A stretch of 64,000 nucleotides of DNA from Rhyacichthys aspro (lineage: Eukaryota > Chordata > Actinopteri > Gobiiformes > Rhyacichthyidae), in assembly GCA_036850595.1 (NCBI GenBank), contig CM072159.1:2036529-2100528 (forward strand). The letters are read 5' to 3'. The notes beneath the pieces were generated by a model. The model had not been told where the DNA came from and ran no database searches. It was given only the letters and a program-made list of their open reading frames with translations. Made by a program: the position numbers and the translations under genes. Shown here piece by piece: positions 12,281 through 25,043 of this stretch. Positions within the stretch are counted from its first letter, which is position 1. Each line of letters begins with the position of its first letter.

Positions 12281-12660
12281 TTAAACTAAATGTTTTGGGT
12301 GAATGACCACCTTTTGCAAATATTATGAAGAGTTTTGCCAAGACACTGAACTGTTTTAGTTCAGGTTAATGTGGAACTGTTTCAAAAATAAGCCAAAGCC
12401 ATTGTAAAAATAATAAATAAATAAAAATACACTGATATTGAGCAGAAACTAATCAGACATTTTGTAGCATTTGCTGATTTTTGCGCAATGATATCATATC
12501 TAGAAAATGGCGGTTTAGACATGGTTTAGTTGGGCCTTTAGATTAAATCAGTTCTATTTTAATTTGTCTTTGAATGCAATTTTTATTTTGGTGTTAGCCC
12601 TGGTTTATTGCCTGCCTTTGTCCTGCTGTTTTTGCCCTGGTTTGGTCTTGTAACTGTTAA

Positions 12661-13623
12661 CCCCTTACTGCCGGAATTTATATAAAAAAAAGGTATTTAC
12701 TTTTAGTTATTTAAAAATTAATTACTTGTGTTTTTGCTTTCAAGCAGATGCTAAATTAAGTTGAGATTGCGAATTTGAATATAGTGCATACAATAGATAT
12801 ACATTTATGTAGGATGCAAATTAGCGACATTAGGCATAAGTGGAAATAATAAAAATTAAACAACTGTTCCAGTCTCAGATATGTGGATTATTTTATTAAT
12901 GCTGCTTCTGCCAAAACACACTTCTGAAATTGAAATACAAATAATCCATGTTTAACTTTGCACTTTGATCATAAGAATACAGTCTGACCCTTACAATTTG
13001 GCCATTTGCAACTGCATTAGACCACTGGCTTTGAATGTGAGTAACAACATATTTTTTTATAATGTAAAAATGTAACTGTAAAAATGTAAAAAGAGAATAC
13101 ATACATACATACATACATACATACATGATCTGAGTCAGAAAGGTATTGATTAAAATGCACTATTATCATAATTAGATACTTACATAGCATTTCACATATA
13201 TACACAGAATTTCTTCAGTACCGCACCTAAATACAATGTTACTATATTTTCCGTTACTGTCTAATGTTGCAAAAACTCGATAAACCGAAATATGTAAATA
13301 ACTTTGACAATTGGACAATTCATGTAATCTATTCTGGTATATAAGCAGTAGAAGCAACAAATAAGCTGGTGTGTATTTTTATTTGCCACAAGTTAACTCA
13401 AATTTTGACAATTTACAGAGTTTCACTTTCAGAAGCCACTTCCTGTTTCATGAACCGGCTGTTTTCACTCTGACCACTAGATGGTGAGAAACTTATCCCA
13501 TTATGATCCTTGGTATGTATAGAATCTGCATCAACAATAAAAAAGTGTAGTACATACACCACCTCAGCTGCATTAAGCCTGGAAGTGGTTTGATGCGAAA
13601 TAGCGACAATCATACACAAGGGG
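12661..13623. mobile_element. Possible piggyBac-like non-autonomous element
   Basis: A 963-bp segment flanked by TTAA (12657-12660 and 13624-13627). The left end starts CCCCTTACTGCCGG, the kind of start seen in piggyBac elements; the right end in reverse complement starts CCCCTTGTGTATG. Only about six terminal bases are inverted-repeat matched, so the call rests mainly on TTAA plus CCCCTT at both ends. No transposase remnant was recognised inside. It includes an ATAC microsatellite at 13097-13126. Confidence 0.35.
13097..13126. repeat. (ATAC)n microsatellite
   Basis: About seven copies of ATAC. It produces spurious Met-Tyr-Val-Cys open frames on the minus strand. Confidence 0.9.
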
Positions 13624-13627
13624 TTAA

Positions 13628-14181
13628 ATTCTGATGATACAAAAAGAATGACATATCCCGTATGTGCTAAAGCCCCAGGTTGACAAACACATCCCCACAA
13701 CCTCCACGTTAATGTGCAGACTGTGTTGTCATTGTTGGGCCCAGAGAAGCCGTTCAAACCCAAATGAAGTAAACACTTAGAGGGATTAATGAGTAACTGA
13801 CAAGACGCCAACACACAGACTTAATAGAGCCAAGTCATCAATCACTGGGATTAGCAGAGAAAAACATTCCCAGCGCTCGGCCCAGGCCATCTCCGCTAAT
13901 CCTCCCATTCCCATCCATCTCCTCTCCGTTTCTCCTTCATTTAAGACAGATCGCCCAAGTACCTGCACAAACCACTGCAGGGAAGAGGACGCAGAGGTTA
14001 AAAGATTAGCTTTTCTCTGCCATTTTCCTCCCATCTTGCTAAAGGCAGCCGTTCCATATGTATCACAATCCCTACAAGGCTACACTACTACTGCGCTATT
14101 CATCATCTAAAGCACAGTAAAGGGGGAGATTGATACCGGTTTTGTGCAAATAATAAACTCGACACAAGCGGCATACAGTAT
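13628..14181. other. Unique intronic DNA before the duplicated block
   Basis: Somewhat more G+C-rich around 13800-14050. No exon could be supported. The sequence just left of 14182 has no counterpart before copy B, where the assembly gap lies instead. Confidence 0.5.
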
Positions 14182-14477
14182 AGAGCTGTTATCAGCTGCA
14201 AGACACGAAGGCATTTGTTTTCTCACTGCGAAAGTCGAGTGAGACCTCTGTTCACTGAAGTGCTGTATGAAATGGAGCTATCCGTGTTTTTATCTGATAG
14301 CATTCTCTTTACTGCCTTTGGTGTTTGCCATTAATTACTGTCTCTTTTTCAAATCAAATATATAACCTTTTCAGAAACAAATATTATGTGGAATGTCATT
14401 GTTCTGTTTTAAATAGTGTGCTTTATGTGATTGAAGATGTGTGAGTGTAGATAAAGATACTATAAGGTAGAAATGGA

Positions 14478-14501
14478 AGTAGTAGTAGTAGTAGTAGTAG
14501 T
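14478..14501. repeat. (AGT)n microsatellite, allele A
   Basis: About eight AGT units here against six in copy B (45250-45267). This is a length difference of the kind expected between alleles. Confidence 0.9.
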
Positions 14502-15207
14502 GAAGTGAAGTTATGTGCAGTTAAGTCAACTGGATTGAAAGGCGGTGCAGTGGATTGAACAGCAGTAGAAAGTAATTTGGAGTGAAATGCAGTGAAGTCT
14601 GGATTAACTGCAGTGACATGAAGCATAGGAAACGTCATACATGGCATTTATATCTACTTTATTGAACACTGCTGAGCTAAAGCTGTTGGGAGCAGTGTTC
14701 AGCCTCAGTGCCAGCAGTAGCACCACTGCTTTAGGCTAAGTCTATGGTGTGTAAGTCTTTCGAGGTTCAGAAATACATTTGTGAAATACATTTATTTCAT
14801 TTACAAACACAAGATAAAAGTCCTGGATGAGACTTCTGTGTTATGTGGTTAAAATCAGGTGTTATTCAACTCTTCATTTATAAACCTATAAGATTATACC
14901 GATAAGGCTTTAAGATTAAACCCATAAGACTTATAAGATTACAACATGTTACACTATATGACTGTAGGTGTGGACATCTTGACACCTGTCACACTGTGTG
15001 ATCAGAGAAGCTCAGTGCACTGTGCTGTATGATTCAACTCCAGTCAGAAATGTGTCAGTGATGGTCAACTTCAGAGAGCGTTCGGAAAAAAGGGGGCAAC
15101 TGGTTTTGCAAAAAGATTTTTTGTTAAGACATTGAGATAAATTTGTTTAAATATAGCTAACTGCTGTACTGCATGACATTCATTAATTTCTGACACCAAC
15201 AGATATT

Positions 15208-15346
15208 TGTTAAAGGCTATCTTTGGTCAAACAACTGTGAGATCACTCATTCCTACCCTTACCAATGGTAATGAGCAGTGGGTCATGACTGAAAGGGCAA
15301 GATGTTGGATACAGGTGGCCCAAATTAGTTTCTTTGCTTTAAAGAA
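15208..15346 (+). repeat. LINE reverse-transcriptase C-terminal fragment
   Basis: The translation includes IPTLTNGNEQWVMTERAR and then WIQVAQISFF. These match the conserved stretch of fish LINE ORF2 proteins in which a 'YVPTLTYG.ELWVMTER' motif is followed by 'QAAEM.FL', just downstream of the RT catalytic domain. The frame is lost on both sides. This is the same family as the antisense fragments at 4640-5145 and 6061-6410, in the opposite orientation. Its duplicate is at 45923-46062. Confidence 0.65.
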
Positions 15347-15454
15347 AGTAAAAACTACTTTTTTTGGTGCTAAAAAAATTCTGTCTCGCCTTGTCTCTCA
15401 CTCCAGTTATCTCTTATCTCAAGTATGTGATTTGCCATGAAAAGCTATTAGTTT

Positions 15455-15560
15455 TCTTTTTTTCCCTTGAGGGATGGTGGGTGACCCGAGCCTATCGCAG
15501 CAGCTTTTGGCTGGAGGTGGGTATACCCTGGCAAATGGCCAGTTAGTCGCAGGGCTGTCA
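15455..15560 (+). repeat. Fragment of the common teleost dispersed repeat
   Basis: 'gggtgacccgagcctatcgc', 'gcagcttttggctggaggtg', 'gtataccctggcaaatggcc' and 'agttagtcgcagggctgtca' match the first half of the repeat seen at 31066-31325. The duplicate in copy B is at about 46180-46275. Confidence 0.6.
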
Positions 15561-16261
15561 TATTCTACAACTTTACATTTTACTTTCAATATTTAACACT
15601 CAAATGAGATGTAGCCGATTTGAAAATGAAGCTGAAAGACCGACACAACCTGGCATTGTTGGATACAGTTGGCATTTCATTTTAATTGTTCCACAGTTAA
15701 AAAGAATAGGAAAGGATCTGAGAGCTTGCATTGACATTGCGTTGCATTGAGAATAGAAAAAGAGGGATTTAGAAAGAACCAGAAAGGTCTCCCTCTTGTT
15801 GAGCAGCTGGCAGCACAGCCCTGAAGTGTAACTGATGACAGCCACTGTACTCAGGACAAATGGCTCTGATCATATTGTCACTCACCTAATGATTCAGAGA
15901 CCAGCCCCGAGCGGTTTAGCTTTGGGGATTGATCTATGGCACAGAGGCAGGTGTGGGCTTTCAGACATCTGCCAGAGGGTAACACGTGTCAGCAGTAACT
16001 AGGGTGGTATTTGGTGCGTCCTAATAACTGCTTATTAGTGACGAGAATTGGATGAGATTGTGTTTAGTGCCAAGTCATCACATATATGGATTTTAATTTC
16101 TTTGCCAACAATTCATTTTCAGACACCCATGGGAGTAGAAGTGTTGCCCTTGCTTCCACTGAGCAGTTAGGTTGTAGTCCATTGTTAAGGGGTACAAAGG
16201 TTCCCAAAATAAGCCAACCATGTCACATACATGCTCACAATTTGTTGGGACCAAATGTGAT

Positions 16262-16386
16262 GCAAATGTGAATGCTGTATGTATGTACATCCTTGTGCAT
16301 GTGTTGTGCATGTACGTAGATGTATTCATGTCGTTAATGTATTTTTGAGACCCCTGCAGGAGCTAATGGGGATCTAAATAAACTAA
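16262..16386 (+). repeat. LINE 3' tail
   Basis: GTATGTATGT-rich stretch followed by 'gagacccctgcaggagctaa', 'tggggatctaaataaac', a 3' end typical of a fish LINE family (usually '...cagctaatggggatccaaataaa'). Copy B keeps 22 more bases of this tail ('gtcccaggggacactgttta' and flanks), so copy A has a small deletion. Confidence 0.55.
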
Positions 16387-19273
16387 CAAGGGCACGGTAC
16401 GGTTACTAAAAGGATAAGCTATTGTTTGTCATTGCTATGTTGAATGATCAACAGAATGCACACAAGGGAATATTGTCAAAAAGAAAGAACATAGAATCCA
16501 AAACAATTGTCTTGCTTCATAAATAATAACATTACATTTTCTGTCTACACTGCAACCTCTAAAATGTAAAAAAAAAAGAAGTTTAGAAAGCTAAGAAACA
16601 ACCAGAAACAGCTTGTACTATTTGAGGCAGCAGTATGTGACTCTACTTCCAGTCTCTCACATCACGAACCCACAGAATTTGTTCACTATTGCCACAATAA
16701 TAATAATTTCTCAATGCATGTAGGTATGAAAGATCTTTGGAAGAAAAATGTCATAAAACTTAGCAAGTGAGCTACAATCACAATGATGTCAAACAATGGA
16801 ACCCACCTACTTTTTAAAACTCTGCTTCGAATACACTTTCTTTCTTACATAGAAACACCTAATGAGGCACTTATATGGTGGTTGACTCTATTTTTCACCA
16901 GAGTGGTGAAACAGAACACATTTCAGGAATTACTTGAACCAAACTGTGCCCTACTGACCCAGCCTATAATGTGCCATAAGGAAACCAAACGACTAGTTTT
17001 TTGTAGACAACCCAAAATTTGAGATGTAAAGCCTTCACTGTAGCCTTTAGCATTTTACAAAGAGCACTAGTCCTACTTACGTAACACTGAAGAAGTCCAA
17101 AATAGATAAAGCCAAAGCAGCATGGCACTGTCTGTGGATCAATGGGGCTCCACTTGTGGCTTTACAGCGACTCATTAATCAAACTGGGATCCTATAGTGG
17201 CTCCGCTCGCTCTCATATCTCCAGTATCGAGCGCACATCTCTCAGCAGCCGTTATTTACAGCTGCTCCTCCCGGACACAGACACCTGCCATCCTTCACTG
17301 CTATTTACTCAAGACGAGGACTGAGAGGGAAGGACAGATTTAGTCAGACCAGTCAGGGTTTGGACCAAGACAATGAGAAATGCATAAGGTTTTTAGGCCT
17401 AGGACACTTATGTCCACTATCTGTGGCATTTACTCCATAGATACAAAGTCTGTTGGATTAAAGTGATCATTTACATACTCACGGTGACACCAAAAAGAAT
17501 GCTCTATACAGGGGTCTCCAAACTTTTTTCAAAGAGGACCCGAGTTGAAATCATTGAAATACAATGAACAAACAATCTTTTTGTTTTGCCAAATAGCAAT
17601 GGGACTAAAACTACATAACATAGGTATTCTTAATATACATTTAGAGAACTGAAAACATAGACCTTTCAGACACGATTCATAATAATAATAAATACTCGAG
17701 ATAATTCTGTCACAAATATATTTATTTCTGATGACCCCCCAAAAGGCAACTTACGCTCCACTTTCACAGGCATAGCTTACACCAACTACTGTCATAGATC
17801 CATTAAGCCCTCGTAGCTGGATTCACACTTCTGAGTTTACAGCAGAGAAAATGTCAAACTCCAGCTAATGCTGCATTTATGTTTCCTTACAATAATTCCT
17901 TTATAGTATTACGCCTTTGTTAAAAAAGGGTCGTCTAAACTTCTTAGATCAAAACAACAGACAAACAGGACAGACAGTGGCTGGTTAAAATAAGTATGTT
18001 TCTAAACACTGACCTTCATTGTTTTCTTCATTTATTTACATATTTTACTGTTGCTGTCCAACCTTAATCAGCAGTAAGCTGTAAACATGCAGTAGCATGT
18101 AGTAGCAGTAATCTGTTAATGAATGAATAATTAATATTTTCCAGGTGTGTTAGTCAGATTCAAAGAAAGTCAAATAACTGCACTGCCAATCAGAGTAAGG
18201 TGATTACAGCAGTTTAAAAATCCGATTATAATCGGACTAAGGCAATTTGAATTCCTCTACCTGGATACAAATGCACTGACTGACGTTAATGAGAGGTGTA
18301 GTAGATAAGATGCAGCACAGGTAGTCAGTACAGGTCATCCACTCCCCTCATTACTGTTTGAGTTCCTATAGAGGTAGACAGGTCTGTTGGGCCATGAACT
18401 ACTTTTTATCAACAAAGTCAAGGTCAGCATGAAATCTTGCCTGAAGGCATGACGAGCCCTCAGGCAGAACTTTGAGCACTTATGCTCTAATGCTATAGTG
18501 GACAAAATCTGAAATTCTGCAGCACCAAGAATGTACTGCTGTTTACATATGAGGCTCACTGTGTGCAACATAACAATATTAGCTTGAGAATGAGTCCAAA
18601 GTGTTGCAGTATGGAGAGAGAGTGTAGAATCATGCTACAATGCACTTCTGTTTGTGGAAGTTCTCTCTCCACTCCTCGTCTTTGTCACTCATGTGCCACT
18701 CATGCTTTACAGAGTGACACAACAGCCCCTTTGAGCTCCTTTATGTGATGGTTGTGGTAAATGAAGCTAATCAAAACCAAAACATGCATGACTAATTTGC
18801 ACAGAAACACAAATGAGGTACTGTGGACTCACTGCTACATGCACACATAATAAGTCATTGATTTCCTATAGTTGTCCCATTACTGTTTAAGTTGTCCCGA
18901 GTCATCTCACCAGTGTGTCACCTGTAACCACCTCCTGTTGTTGGAAAGAGAGGACCACTTACATTTACCATACCTGGGCTGAACCCTTTTGGGTGATGCT
19001 AACACAGGGACACTTTTTCTTCAAACAAATGCCTTTCTGATTTCTCTGTAGTCTCACAGACATGAGCGCCAAGGCAGAGTGTTGTAAATGAATATGATTA
19101 TTTATCTTCCATAAACAAGGCTAACTAACCCTTGAGGTAATTATTAAGACTTACACTTAATGTCATTTAGATTTTCTTGTTCATGTCTACTTGTGTTTTA
19201 AAAGCAAAATCTCATTGGGAATTCAAAATTATATTGCAAAACAGTCTTAACAGGTAACATGAGTCATAGACAT
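16387..19273. other. Non-coding DNA, copy A
   Basis: No exon or RNA gene supported. At 17515 'caggggtctccaaacttttt' resembles one terminus of a hAT-type element, but no matching second end was found. The stretch 17140-17330 is G+C-richer with an open frame, and is the same in both block copies at the protein level; without a motif this is not evidence of a gene. 61 bp at 17426-17486 are missing from copy B, with GTG at both junctions. Confidence 0.4.
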
Positions 19274-20044
19274 TAGGAGTGCACCAATCCAATACTCAGA
19301 TTGAAAACTTGTGCCGATCCAGGCTAAAAAGCTGGATTGGATACCGGTCATTGGAGTAAATACATGGGTCTGATCTAGTATAGTGTAGCTCTGTCTGTGG
19401 TATGTACATCATTGAGATCAAGGTTCAGCTGAACCAGAGAGAGGCAACAGAGTGTGATACATCCACCTGCTTTGTCCACAGTTTTATTAACTGTTGTTCA
19501 GACTGTAGCTTCTTGATAGTATCAAGCTAAAGGAAAGCTAACTGTTTGTATTTTTCTCTTTATCAGAGTTACACAGCCCCTCCCTCTGAGTGTTACCACA
19601 GAGCCCCAAAGTGCAAACTACTGTCTTTATCCACTAATATGATTTACATGAGTGAGATTTGATGGAAAGCTGCTGTTGTAAAAACACTGAAGCTACAGTC
19701 CTTAAAAATCTGACGGTTTATTAATTTGTCTTCCTCCTAAGGATGGTTTGTCTTCACATTGGTTTGATCAATGGATTAAAGTACCTACCACAAGTTGATA
19801 TTGTATGTCTGATCAATGGTAATGTTTTTTTTTATTTGGACAAATCTACTCTACATTACAATAAAAATGTAATGTTAACCCCCATCTCCATAATGGGTCA
19901 TGTGACAAATACAAGGGTCTTTATTTATATGATAAATATTAATATAGCAGTTGGATTGGATCGGTATCAGATACCTGCAGTTACTCAAACCAGGTGGATC
20001 GCGGTCTGGATCGGTACTAAAAAAGCTGGTTAGGTGCATCCCTA
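19274..20044. mobile_element. hAT-like non-autonomous element (full in copy A)
   Basis: Left end taggagtgcaccaatcc and right end in reverse complement tagggatgcacctaacc are imperfect inverted repeats. Both are followed inward by GGATC/GGATTGG-rich subterminal sequence ('ctggattggataccgg' left, 'ttggattggatcggtatc' right). This resembles fish elements beginning TAGGGGTGCACCGAT. No transposase remnant and no clear 8-bp target duplication were seen, so the superfamily is uncertain. Copy B has lost the right part. Confidence 0.5.
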
Positions 20045-20985
20045 ATGAAAAACCCAACCCTTGCCATCACTCACATAGTGTTTTGAATCTTGTCACTTCG
20101 CTTGCTTATGTTGTCTTGATTGTGTGCACTTTTATTTTTTAATTTTTTTTAAATAGCATGAAATGAAATGCTCAAAATTAAACATTAATCATTCAATCAA
20201 CAATCAACAATCAAACTGACATGAGTGTGACAATATTACGCCATCTGCTGTTAACTACAGTTTAAACTCACCCGTATTAGGTTAATTCAAAACTGAAAGA
20301 GAGAACGAAATGGTGACAACACTTCACTGGGAGCTTCAAAGGTCTAGACTACGTGTAACTTTGCTGTAATTACTGAATTTGTCTTTTTGATTTATGCGTC
20401 ATGGCCAGCCTCTAACTGAAATTATATTTAACTGACAGAACTTTTGGTGATTATTACAGTTTTATATAGATGTAGTTTTATAAACACAATAAAAGTGAAC
20501 ACATTTATTGTCAGAACATTAACCAATGTTCACTGTCAACTCCATTATCAGGCACATCGAGTGCCAACATTTAACTGTATGTTAAAGCAAAATCTCTCTC
20601 TCTACTCTGAGAAACTACATAAAGTGAGTATTTGCATATTGTTATTTGGCTTCAAACCCAAATGTGGCCATAAATGATTCACTGTTAGTCCTTTAAGCTA
20701 AATGGTTGGTGCTCATTTCAACAGATGCTCCAGTCTCATTATGAAATCAGTCTGGTATTGAAGCCTATAAGTGTCTCTAACAGACTTCTTTGTTCCCATT
20801 AAACTAGACAAGATAATGACTCTGATATGCCATATGACAGCATGAAACAACTGTCACAAAAAGCAGACAATGAAACTGACACAATTGGCATTAGTTCAGT
20901 AATTTTCATGACAACAGGAGTTATTTAATGTTTTGGGTATCTTTAGAGCAAAAATGGATCAGCCCAATGCAGCATCTATGAGATA

Positions 20986-21431
20986 CAGTGGTGTTAATCC
21001 ATTTAAGGTGTACCCCATATCAACATAATTGGCAGTACAAGGGAAATAATTAAAGGTGTGATAAACTTTAAACCATGACTTTGAAGCCAACTGGGAAGGC
21101 AGCAATTTTTTTTAGTGCAATTTTGCATGTTTTTTTTTTTTTTTTACAGCATATGAAAGCACATTGTGTTCTGCGTCCTGATTGGCTAAGGGACTGTAGA
21201 CCATTGTCAATCAATCTCTTCCGTGCCGTGTCTCCTGTACAGTACAGAATGCATTCGGCTTGCCAAATTTACATGAGAAAATGTTAATGCCTGTCTGAGA
21301 AAAGAGTATAAAGTGTGTGGTGAGGGGTTTTACAGCCTTAAAACATATATAATAATTGTAAAAAATAAAGCTGACTACCTATTGCGGGTTATTTTTGGAA
21401 CGTAACCCCCGCGATAAATGAGGGACCACTG
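20986..21431. mobile_element. Tigger/mariner-like MITE
   Basis: The right end 'attgcgggttatttttggaa', 'cgtaacccccgcgataaatg', 'agggaccactgta' is a recognisable mariner/Tigger-type terminus common in fish. It ends CCACTG followed by TA. Upstream, TA then CAGTGG at 20984-20991 gives a plausible but decayed left end. The interior includes 'ctgcgtcctgattggctaag', usual for this family. Copy B (about 51279-51514) lacks 227 internal bases. Confidence 0.5.
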
Positions 21432-22174
21432 TAATGCCTACTCAGAGTACTCGGTATCTATGAGTATTGGAACTTCTTTAAATACTGAATGAGTGCGTAG
21501 CTGTATGTATTGAAAAATTTCATTTCCCCAGTCAAGATGACAGACAATAGCATTCATATGTCATTGATAAACATCTGAAAAAAACAGCTCCAAAATCTTT
21601 GCATGTTTCATAATCAGTAAGTTATCAACTAGAATCCTACTGAAAAAAGTGGTATTTGTGGTACATTTTTGCAACCTGGAGCCAACCCTCACTTTCTCAT
21701 GAGATTTGTCAACAATTATCTCATGGTTACAATCATTACTACTGTGTATGGTCCCAATTCATTGATGTGACATAAAATGGGTGTGTAATAATCTTTAAAA
21801 GTTTAGAAATAGCGTTAAACAAAGCAGCAGGAATTTACTTTATAGCAACTTCATATACTTCTTAAATCCTGTGTAGTACATTATTCTTCGTGCGTGTCTC
21901 GTCAGAGTGGGTGTCACCAAGAGCAACAAGGTCACTGTGTTATTAATGGCCTGTCTGCCGTTCCAAATGTGCTGAAGCTGAGATTGTGCCTGCAGGTGAC
22001 TGTGGCTGAGGTTGGTGTCAGTTTGGGCTTTTTACTATGAATCAATTAGTGCGCCCCACTGCTTCCATTGATGTAAGCCACTATTCAAACACAAGCAGCG
22101 CCTGGAGCCATCGGAAAAGTGTCACTGATATCACGTTGGGATTGTTTTAAGAAATTGCTACTTGTGAGTGCATC

Positions 22175-22300
22175 AATAGCTTACCTGGTAGAGCCCATAC
22201 AAAACATGGGAGCAGCCTGTGTACCATTCCTGGCTTTGTCCCATTTCCTTGATGTCTTCTTCTGTTTGATTTCTGTCCATATTACTAGGGAGTCCAGTTC
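22175..22300 (+). repeat. Possible tRNA-derived SINE remnant
   Basis: 'agcttacctggtagagccca' resembles the A box region of a tRNA-derived fish SINE, followed by 'ctggctttgtcccatttcct' and a 'tgatttctgtcc' tail region with similar word order. Highly degraded, and the same in copy B (about 52255-52380). Confidence 0.35.
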
Positions 22301-25039
22301 TTATCATTTAGTGTGTAGTAACCCTGCTTTAGTTTATATCTGGTGGGCAAGTACTGTTTAAAGTTTGCAAATTACCCATAAAGCAACACAGGTTTTTCTT
22401 TTAGCTCTAAAAACCCTTTTGACATGGACCAGGCTCTGTACCAGCTCTGGTTACTGAATCTAATTACAAACTTGTTGGTCAATGACAGCGGATGATCAAT
22501 ACACAGCAGATGTAAACAACAGCCAGCAACATATATCATAGATCCCTGTGACCTTTAGTAGACCTTTTTTTTTTTTTTTTGTAATAGGACAAATCCTTGT
22601 AAAAATCACCACTTGTGTAAGAAATACTCACTATAGTCCAAACGGCCAAATGTTAATGCTAGCATTATGTGAAAGTAAACACCCAACAAAATTTTCCCTA
22701 ATGTGATTTATATCAAAGTGCTGTTGTTTTCTAGCCTCATTAAACTGCTTTGATATAAATGGTTTAATGAATGTTTTAGTTATGAATCTTTTAGCAACCA
22801 TACTGGACCATCTCTCTCTCTCATCTCTCACTAAATATATAAATTACTTCTACTATATACTTTCATATCCATATTTCATTTTTCTCCATTGTTCCCCAGC
22901 CTATCATACAGCAGACCAGTCTAAATATGCAATAGAAGATACACTGTGGTGACATCTGAATTGAGCAGCCAAAAGAAATCATTTTTATCGAAACATGGCC
23001 ATAGCTTATTACACCCAGCAGAAAAGAGTCTCAAATCAGCAAAATGTCACATAAGCACAGTTAATCAACGAGAATAACCAATGTGGTAAAACTTATGTCA
23101 AGATGTCTATTCCTGTAAATTTTGTGTGCTGTCCAAATGGCAAAAGTCAGATTTCCCTGGAGAAGTCTTAGTAGTCTCAGTTGAAAGCTGGATGCTGTGT
23201 GGGAATTTCTATTTAAAATAAAAAACAAAAAAAATTTCCAGCTGTGTTCGATGGATTAAGTTTGGTTCTAGTTTTTTTTTTCTAATACTAGATTGTCACG
23301 AAAAAGCCTTCCAACTCATTTTAATCCTTCAGTAATTTAAATGTGACTGTCACTTGGCTTCAGAACATCGTTGGATCCCCAGATGAACACAGTGGGGGTC
23401 CGGTAGAGGCTTCTCTGTTAGTGGGTGGTCTCGTAATCAGTGGACCACCTTGAAGCACACAAGTGTAATAACAACATCTCCACTTCTTCATTCCCGTGCT
23501 CTCATTTCACTGAGAGACACTTCCAAAGGCAACACACACACGAATTATGGAAAACATCACATACAGATCTGAGGCTTCAGTCAAATTGAGTTATTACCGG
23601 CGTGTTTCTTTTGTTTGTATATGTATGTGTGTATTTCCTGGTATCTCTCTTTGGTTTCCTTTGTTTTTCCCAGACTTTTTTTTTTTTTCATGTGTTTGTG
23701 TGTGAAGATCAAAGTCTGAGGGGGAAAGAAAGTTTCGACTGTAGCTGGGAACTGTGTGAAAGCCTGAAGACATGCAGCGTAAGTCATATTTAATTACATC
23801 CTTGAGGACAGTCCAGTCTATATTAAGTTGAATACTGTCTTTACAGAAAAGGAATAAGATAAAATAAGATAAAAGATCACCTGTTTTTATGATAAGAAAG
23901 GGCAAGATCTACTAAGCTGGGCAATTTTATGCTAATTTTCAATAGTGCGTCAGGGAGTGGCTTATTTAGAGACATATTTACTAAAACTGAACAAGGTGTG
24001 GGGCTGAGCTGACAGTCAGCCTATTTCATTATTGTCTAAGCAGATAACTGAGGAAATGCACAATGTATATATTCTACAGTGGATCAAGTCATTTTTATAT
24101 ATATAATACTTAAATTTTTCCTACTTATTTAAATCTCAAAGATGTTTCATGAACCTGCAGCAGGAAGGGGAAGGAGCACACAGCAGGACCATTTCACAGT
24201 CCTTACATTAATCTATCATCACAAGATGGATGTTATGTCTAAATGTCAAAATAAAGCCTTATTAAGTTTACAGGAAGGTCAAACTTTGACATGGACTGTG
24301 AGGATATTGAATAATGGTCATGTGTCAAATGACGGAAGAGGATTGTTAAAACCACATTATTCAGAGGCAATAATTTCAAGTAGATGTATAGAGCTTCATG
24401 AAAAACTGAGCAAAAACTAGTAGTAGTGGCAACACCAACAAACTGCCCTGGGACCCTTACTGCCCTGTTTCTCACCTCATTTCCAAATGTTATCCCTTTT
24501 TTCACCTCCACAACCTTGGTTAAAATAGATATACATATTTACACTCCTTGTCAGCTCGCTGTCAGTCAAACACATTCAGCAGCCCGCACTCTCACTGGCT
24601 TTATAAGGGCAAGAAAACCATGAGAAGCATGTTAAGCTTTTTGTTTTTTGTGGGTTTTTTTCCCTGCACAGTTTTAGCACAAAACTAACCCTGTTTGTAC
24701 ATTCACAAAAAAGCAGCAGGGCGCTGCACACTGTAGCTGCATGAGGCTGTTATTGAGGTTATATTAGGGGTTGCAGCATTACAAAACTGTTTCATTTTCT
24801 AGCAGTGGTTAACCTGCTCGGAAGCCATCTCCACCTGTTTCCCCTGAACACACTCACAGCTTCACAGAGAAACAGAGTTCAGTGAAGAAGGATATCTGTT
24901 TCATAACTGGTCCAGTTGTTAGGTTTTGTTTACCCATATTTCTGTTGGTGTCCAAATGTCTTGTTGAGTCAATCAAGTCTCAATCTATAGTCACTAGATG
25001 CAGAAAATAGCACAAGGTTTTGCATGATTTGTTGAATGC
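22301..25039. other. Non-coding DNA, copy A
   Basis: T tract at 22566-22580, short open frames without motifs. The 92-codon frame at 24142-24420 has no recognisable domain and carries amino acid changes between copies A and B, so there is no sign of constraint. Confidence 0.4.
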
Positions 25040-25043
25040 TTAA
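25040..25043. other. Empty TTAA target site of the copy-B transposon
   Basis: Copy A reads gaatgcTTAAatgaaaac. Copy B has the same flanks with TTAA, 2834 bp, TTAA. This is the unoccupied site and it defines the exact ends of the element at 55105-57938. Confidence 0.97.

Noticed and set aside
12896..13205. Met-Tyr-Val-Cys-repeat open frames, minus strand
   Set aside because: Produced by the ATAC microsatellite at 13097-13126.
17515..17545. hAT-like terminus 'caggggtctccaaacttttt'
   Set aside because: No matching second terminus or target duplication could be found, so an element could not be delimited.
22119..22361. 80-codon open frame identical in both block copies
   Set aside because: Identity reflects the near-identity of the copies. 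The segment overlaps a SINE-like remnant and encodes no recognisable domain.
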